Below, piece by piece: positions 60,165-64,000 of a DNA stretch of 64,000 bases. Position 1 is the first letter of the stretch, and each line of letters begins with the position of its first letter. A program made the translations under genes and the position numbers. Below the pieces are notes generated by a model. It was given only the letters and a program-made list of their open reading frames with translations. It was not told where the DNA came from and did no database searches. The stretch is from Cyanobium gracile_A (lineage in GTDB: Bacteria; Cyanobacteriota; Cyanobacteriia; PCC-6307; Cyanobiaceae), in the NCBI RefSeq assembly GCF_034931305.1, contig NZ_JAYGHY010000001.1, forward strand, positions 62,001 to 126,000. The letters are read 5' to 3'.

Positions 60165-61211
60165 TCAGCGGTCCGCTGATGCTCCCTGGCGGTACAGCTC
60201 CTTCAGCAACTGGTAGGCCTCATTGAGTCGACGCATCGCCTCGAGCGATCCCCCGGCGTCGGGATGGTGGCTCTGGGCCATGTCCCGGTAAGCCTCCCGG
60301 ATCTGGGCCAGGGTGAGTCGCTGGCCGGGGTCAGTGGGCAGCTGCAGCAGCCGCAGCGCACCGTGCAGGGTCATGGTGTGCTCAAGGGTCTGGAAGGAGG
60401 TGCCGCGGCGCCGGCGGCGGAAGCGATGCACGAAGCGACGGATCAACGTCGGGATTCGCAGGGTGAGGGTCTGACCGCTGAAGGGGTCTTCCAGCACGCC
60501 GGCGGTGACCATGACCCGCTCGAAGGTGGGTGGCCCGTCACTCCAGCCGGGAGCGAATGGCTGCATCACCTGGCAGGCGGCCGTCCAGGTGAAGGTGCGG
60601 CCATCGCTCTGATCCGACTGGGGCCAGATGTCCTGGGCGAGCCAGACCATCGCCGCCTCCAGCACGGCCTCGTTGGCCGGTGATCCGTAGAGGGCGCGCC
60701 AATGGTTGCCGGCTTCCTCCAGGGCCTGTTGCACCAGCTCTCCGCCAAGGGGAGGCAGGGGGGTCAGGGGCAACGACGCGGAGCGCGTCGGGGACGGCGG
60801 CCGCAGGCTGCGCTTGATGACGTCGGAGCGGCGACGCACGAAGCCGGGCAGATCAATGCCCCCGCCCCCTGGCGTCGGTCGGGGGAGATGCTCCGTCGGG
60901 GCCTCCCATTCAAATTCCGCCTGAAGGGTGTCCATGGCCCCGCGACCCACCAGCACCAGGGCTCCCTGCTCGTCGTAGTCCTGGTTGTCCTCCCGGTGAT
61001 GCAGAACCTGGCCGGACTGAGGCGAGAGCCCATCACCGTCCTCCTCCTCGTCGGTGCCGAACAGATCGTCGAGCAACCGTTCGAGCACATCGCCGCGACT
61101 GCGGAGGCCCCACTCACGACGCAGACCATCCAGGTGGGCCACCAGTTCGCGGTTGAGGTCAAGACTGATCCGCTGTCTGGCTTCGTTCGATGGTTCAGCC
61201 ACGGCAGCCAT
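60165..61211 (-). CDS. Ribbon-helix-helix / J-domain fusion protein
   Basis: A 348-residue protein. The N-terminal 50 residues fit a ribbon-helix-helix unit: RISLDLNRELVAHLDGLRREWG, then SRGDVLERLLDDLFG. A long acidic then Pro-rich linker follows, then a helical middle with ALYGSPANEAVLEAAMVWL. A C-terminal J-domain ends it, with HPD at about residues 316-318 in AQSHHPDAGGS, so it should be able to stimulate a DnaK. Linking a possible DNA-binding fold to a J-domain is unusual. Targets are unknown. ATG 61211. Confidence 0.8.
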   Translation of the reverse strand: MAAVAEPSNEARQRISLDLNRELVAHLDGLRREWGLRSRGDVLERLLDDLFGTDEEEDGDGLSPQSGQVLHHREDNQDYDEQGALVLVGRGAMDTLQAEFEWEAPTEHLPRPTPGGGGIDLPGFVRRRSDVIKRSLRPPSPTRSASLPLTPLPPLGGELVQQALEEAGNHWRALYGSPANEAVLEAAMVWLAQDIWPQSDQSDGRTFTWTAACQVMQPFAPGWSDGPPTFERVMVTAGVLEDPFSGQTLTLRIPTLIRRFVHRFRRRRRGTSFQTLEHTMTLHGALRLLQLPTDPGQRLTLAQIREAYRDMAQSHHPDAGGSLEAMRRLNEAYQLLKELYRQGASADR

Positions 61212-61247
61212 CCATCGGCGCTGGGTTCGCTGGCATGGGGCTCCGGA

Positions 61248-62987
61248 TCAGGGTCCCCGTTGGTCCAGTAGGAACTGTTGCTGGGCCTCCACGGCGTCGC
61301 GGTAGCGATCCACCAGGGTGCCCCCCGTACCGGCGGACCCCGATCGGCTGCGCATGGGGGAGATCAGGGGGGAGGGGGCCAGGACGCCGCGGTTGGAGGA
61401 GGCAGGGGGCGGTGGCGGCGGATTCAGCCAACCCGGAGTGGTTGTCGGCCGCAGGATCTGGGGCGGTGGCAACAGGGGGCCGGTGCCCCCCTTCGGCGTT
61501 GGTGTGAGCAGCCCCGGTTGGGGGGCAATGGTCAAGGCGGGAGGGGCAACGGGCGGTGGAGCCGGCCGGCTGGTGGCACCGGCCCGGGCCAGATCCAGCT
61601 GCCGCTCCCGCTCCTGGACGAGGGCCAGCTGACTGGCACTCACCACACTCAGGAGGTGGCCCGGCGTGGCATCGGCCGGGTAGACCAGGCTGACCCGCAC
61701 GGGATTGACGACACCAGGGACCAGGTCGATCTGGCCCAGGGACAGGCTCTGGCCCGAGCGAAGGCCCACGTGCACCTCCCGCAGGCCGGCGGGGGTCTGG
61801 ATCTGGATCGAACCGCGGAAAGCCGTGAAGGGCGCTCCACCGATCAGGGTGGGATGGCTCATCACCAGTTCGTAGGGCCCATTCCCCTGGAGGTTCATGT
61901 CGACATCGAACCGCACGCCATAGGTGCCGACGTTGTCGAGAGAGGAATCAAGCATGCGGCTGGCCAGGGCATTGACCTGCACGTCACGGGTACCGAAATG
62001 GTGCCGGTCCGTGCTGGTGAAGGGCACATGCAAGGGCCCATTCATGTCCAGGTCGTGGCTGATGGTGGCCTGGTACGCATCACCGAGGGCCACACCACCG
62101 ACCCGGGAGAAGATGCGCCGGTTGTTGATGTCGTTGATGCGGCTCAGGTAGACCCGGCCAGGGGCCAGCCGGCCCTCGTCCAGCACCGCGAGCACATCAC
62201 GATCGGAGTCAGGGGTCTTCGCCGCCACCACGGCGATCTGGAAGGGTCCATCACTGCGGCCCCGCAGCAGGGCATTGGCGATACCCAGCGCCGGCAGGTC
62301 CGTCTGGAACAGGACGATGCGGCTACGGGCCGGAATCGTGATCTCGTCGGCCAGCCGGCTGTCGAGCCGGCCGCGCAACATCTGGACCGCGGTGGCATCA
62401 CCAGGGCCGGTGTTCCAGGGCCTTGGCCCCAGGGGTTTCACCCCCATCAGGTTGTTGGCGAGATAGGGAGCTTCGAAGCTGTTGCGCACCGCCCCCTTGG
62501 AAAAGCGGATGTGCACAGGCCGTACGCCGGGATTGATCAGGATCGCCGCCAGGGTGAGCTCGGCCCGTCGTTCGGAGCGGGAGATGGAGCGGCGATTGGG
62601 CGGGAAATATTTGTGGTGGAGATGCATGCCGAATTCACCATTGAAGGTGTACTCGGCATTGCGGAGGGCCTGACCCGTCTCGCTGGCGTAGGCGTACCCC
62701 GGTGCCGTGCTGATCAGGATGCCCGGCCCCTCCACCTCCTCAGGCTGGTTGGAGTGAAGCACCGGCACGTTGTTGAAGGTGCCGTTCAGTGGGCGGGCCT
62801 TCTGGCCAGCCATCAGGGCCACGTAGGCGTGGGCGGGCTGCACGATGGCCACACCCAGACCGAGCGTCAGGCAGACACTGATGGGACCAATGGGAAGGAC
62901 CGATCTCAAATCGCGACAGGCTTGATGGTGTAGGTGGCCAGAGGAGGTTAAGGCGGGAGCGACCAGCCCAGTCACTGGGGGGTGCAT
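61248..62987 (-). CDS. Secreted DUF3370 family protein with proline-rich tail
   Basis: A 579-residue exported protein. The signal region is at about residues 28-55 (ending near PAHAYVAL). A DUF3370 core of about 400 residues is beta-rich, with LNGTFNNVPVLHSNQPEEVEGPG near its start and repeats of long beta strands. The last 110 residues are Pro/Gly/Thr-rich (TPTPKGGTGPLLPPP) and probably unstructured. DUF3370 is largely cyanobacterial and its function is unknown; a cell-surface or extracellular role is inferred. It is followed 36 nt later by the RHH-J-domain gene on the same strand. ATG 62987, though a shorter start is possible. Confidence 0.8.
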   Translation of the reverse strand: MHPPVTGLVAPALTSSGHLHHQACRDLRSVLPIGPISVCLTLGLGVAIVQPAHAYVALMAGQKARPLNGTFNNVPVLHSNQPEEVEGPGILISTAPGYAYASETGQALRNAEYTFNGEFGMHLHHKYFPPNRRSISRSERRAELTLAAILINPGVRPVHIRFSKGAVRNSFEAPYLANNLMGVKPLGPRPWNTGPGDATAVQMLRGRLDSRLADEITIPARSRIVLFQTDLPALGIANALLRGRSDGPFQIAVVAAKTPDSDRDVLAVLDEGRLAPGRVYLSRINDINNRRIFSRVGGVALGDAYQATISHDLDMNGPLHVPFTSTDRHHFGTRDVQVNALASRMLDSSLDNVGTYGVRFDVDMNLQGNGPYELVMSHPTLIGGAPFTAFRGSIQIQTPAGLREVHVGLRSGQSLSLGQIDLVPGVVNPVRVSLVYPADATPGHLLSVVSASQLALVQERERQLDLARAGATSRPAPPPVAPPALTIAPQPGLLTPTPKGGTGPLLPPPQILRPTTTPGWLNPPPPPPASSNRGVLAPSPLISPMRSRSGSAGTGGTLVDRYRDAVEAQQQFLLDQRGP

Positions 62988-63052
62988 GCACCTGCAGAGC
63001 CCCGGATGGAACGGCGGGCTCGCTAGAACGGTCCCACTCTGCAGATTTTGTC

Positions 63053-63244
63053 ATGATTCCTCCCTTCGGGATCTGCTCCGGGTCGGAGTCCGGAACGGAT
63101 GCCCTGCGGCGGTATCAGGAACGCAAGCTGCGCATGATGAGCTTCTGGCGGGATGGCATTGAGCGCCAGCTGGCCGCGTTGAACGCCGCTATCACCACCC
63201 TGGAACAGCAGATGCACCGCGATCAGGCCGACCACCAGGGCTGA
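63053..63244 (+). CDS. Small hypothetical protein
   Basis: A 63-residue protein with a basic helix (RRYQERKLRMMSFW) and a C-terminal heptad-like helix (IERQLAALNAAITTLEQQM) that could be a short coiled coil. ATG 63053. Its last 53 nt overlap the coding end of the convergent sigma factor gene, which weakens the call, but codon use looks coding in its first half. Family not recognised. Confidence 0.5.
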   Translation: MIPPFGICSGSESGTDALRRYQERKLRMMSFWRDGIERQLAALNAAITTLEQQMHRDQADHQG

Positions 63245-63950
63245 AGCCACCGCCCTCCAGCTGCTGGCGCAGCTGTTCCAGTCCCTTGTGCAGCAGCCGT
63301 TTCACCGTCATCGGGCTGACCTCCATCTGGCGGCCCAGGCGCCGATAGCTCCAGCCCGCCAGCACCACCTGGCGCACCACCAGCCGCTGGCGTGGCTCCA
63401 GCAGGGCCAGCATCGTGGCCACCGAGGGGCCCGATGACTCCAGCGCGCGGGGTTCAACAGCGGCATGGGCTGCCACCGACTCGACCAGCGATGGATCATC
63501 AAGGTTGGCGGGCCTCGCCAGCAGGCGTTGCACCTCCAGCCGGTGCCATTCCGATGGGGTGATCCCCAGGGTCTGGCTCAGGACCGTGATTCCCTGCCTG
63601 GGATCCGTCTGCAGCAGGGGGTGGAGCTGCAGACGGTTGAAGCGTTCCTGCAGTTCTGCCTGCCGCCTGGGCAGACGCACCAGGGGGGCGGCATCCCGCA
63701 GGTAGTGGAGGATCGCCCCCCGGATGTGGGGCCTCGCGAAGGCCTCGAACGGGGTGTGCCGGTCTTCGCGGTAGAGCTCGGCGGCCCGGATCAAGCCCAT
63801 CAGCCCCACCTGGAGCAGATCTTCGAAGCCTTCCCGGCTGCAGTGGGAGTAGTGCAGGGCAAGGGGACGGACCACGGCCCGGTACTGCTCGACGCGGCGG
63901 TTGCGGCCGGCGGGACTGGGCTGGGTTTGGTGGCTGGGGGATGGGGTCAT
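63192..63950 (-). CDS. Group 3 alternative sigma factor (SigF-like)
   Basis: A 252-residue RNA polymerase sigma factor. Region 2 is clear (EGFEDLLQVGLMGLIRAAELY, then FEAFARPHIRGAILHYLRD). Region 3 is around QGITVLSQTLGITPSEWHRLE. Region 4 has a helix-turn-helix, VVLAGWSYRRLGRQMEVSPMTVKRLLHKGLEQL. Region 1 is absent, so it is not a principal sigma factor. In cyanobacteria such factors control motility, pili or stress genes; SigF is the likely subgroup but SigG/H-like is possible. ATG 63950 near the right window edge. No anti-sigma gene is visible here. Confidence 0.88.
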   Translation of the reverse strand: MTPSPSHQTQPSPAGRNRRVEQYRAVVRPLALHYSHCSREGFEDLLQVGLMGLIRAAELYREDRHTPFEAFARPHIRGAILHYLRDAAPLVRLPRRQAELQERFNRLQLHPLLQTDPRQGITVLSQTLGITPSEWHRLEVQRLLARPANLDDPSLVESVAAHAAVEPRALESSGPSVATMLALLEPRQRLVVRQVVLAGWSYRRLGRQMEVSPMTVKRLLHKGLEQLRQQLEGGGFSPGGRPDRGASAVPGW

Positions 63951-64000
63951 GGTCTGGACGGCTGAGCCTGGGCTGGATCGTGGAGCTGGAATCTCGCTTG

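Noticed and set aside
1..64000. CRISPR arrays, insertion sequences, integrases or prophage genes
   Set aside because: Read for regular direct repeats, transposase motifs and phage structural genes; none were seen.

Overview
The window is chromosomal DNA from a high-GC picocyanobacterium, most like Cyanobium or high-GC Synechococcus. Evidence for this: an allophycocyanin-B alpha subunit (apcD), geranylgeranyl reductase (chlP), a GlpX-type FBPase/SBPase, ferredoxin-type sulfite reductase, CcsA, a CCB-type heme-attachment factor, Psb32- and PxcA-like proteins, and several small families seen mainly in picocyanobacteria. Genes are tightly packed on both strands. I see no insertion sequence, integrase, CRISPR array, rRNA or prophage. 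One tRNA gene (anticodon CAU) is present.

Layout. 1-6.5 kb: an acidic hypothetical protein, recG, a D-Ala-D-Ala dipeptidase, a small lipoprotein and sir. 6.6-8.7 kb: glyS. 8.8-11.7 kb: a compact three-gene minus-strand cluster (SAM methyltransferase, FAD oxidoreductase, type III polyketide synthase) that looks like an alkylresorcinol/hierridin-type pathway. 11.9-15.5 kb: a CNNM/CorC-like membrane protein, chlP and a VanY-like carboxypeptidase. 15.8-21.4 kb: typA, a DUF309 gene, lptA, lptB, lptF/G and ccsA, mostly joined by 4-nt overlaps that use TTG or GTG starts. 21.4-29.4 kb: carbon metabolism and tetrapyrrole entry (rpe, glpX, hemA, glgC, gnd, pgl) followed by a CIA30 protein and a hypothetical protein. 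29.4-34.4 kb: the most accessory-looking part, with a 1110-residue CheB-CheR-PAS fusion, an AraC-type regulator and a ribbon-helix-helix protein.

34.5-41.6 kb: ilvD, a divergent uracil phosphoribosyltransferase, a lumenal pentapeptide-repeat protein, a His-rich COG0523 GTPase, purS-purQ, a 2-Cys peroxiredoxin and the tRNA. 41.7-49.1 kb: a LysM/M23 peptidase, trmL, cobU, pxcA, psb32-like, a CCB factor, lptC and metG. 49.3-58.6 kb: a large FAD oxidoreductase, two small membrane or secreted proteins, rpmG-rpsR-RNase II, pheT and rlmD. 58.7-59.2 kb: apcD with a clear terminator. 59.2-60.2 kb: a gene-poor kilobase with a perfect 11-bp hairpin and a 12-nt periodic repeat. 60.2-64 kb: an RHH/J-domain protein, a secreted DUF3370 protein, a small protein and a group 3 sigma factor.

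How the genes work together. Photosynthesis and electron-transfer support is spread across the window (apcD, chlP, hemA, ccsA, CCB, psb32, pxcA). Calvin cycle, oxidative pentose phosphate and glycogen genes sit together at 21-28 kb. The outer-membrane Lpt system is split between lptA-B-F at 18-20 kb and lptC beside metG at 47 kb. The most interesting content is the type III PKS cluster, the CheB-CheR-PAS protein without a kinase domain, the RHH-J-domain fusion and the structured non-coding kilobase. All function assignments come from recognising motifs by eye; no database search was run.
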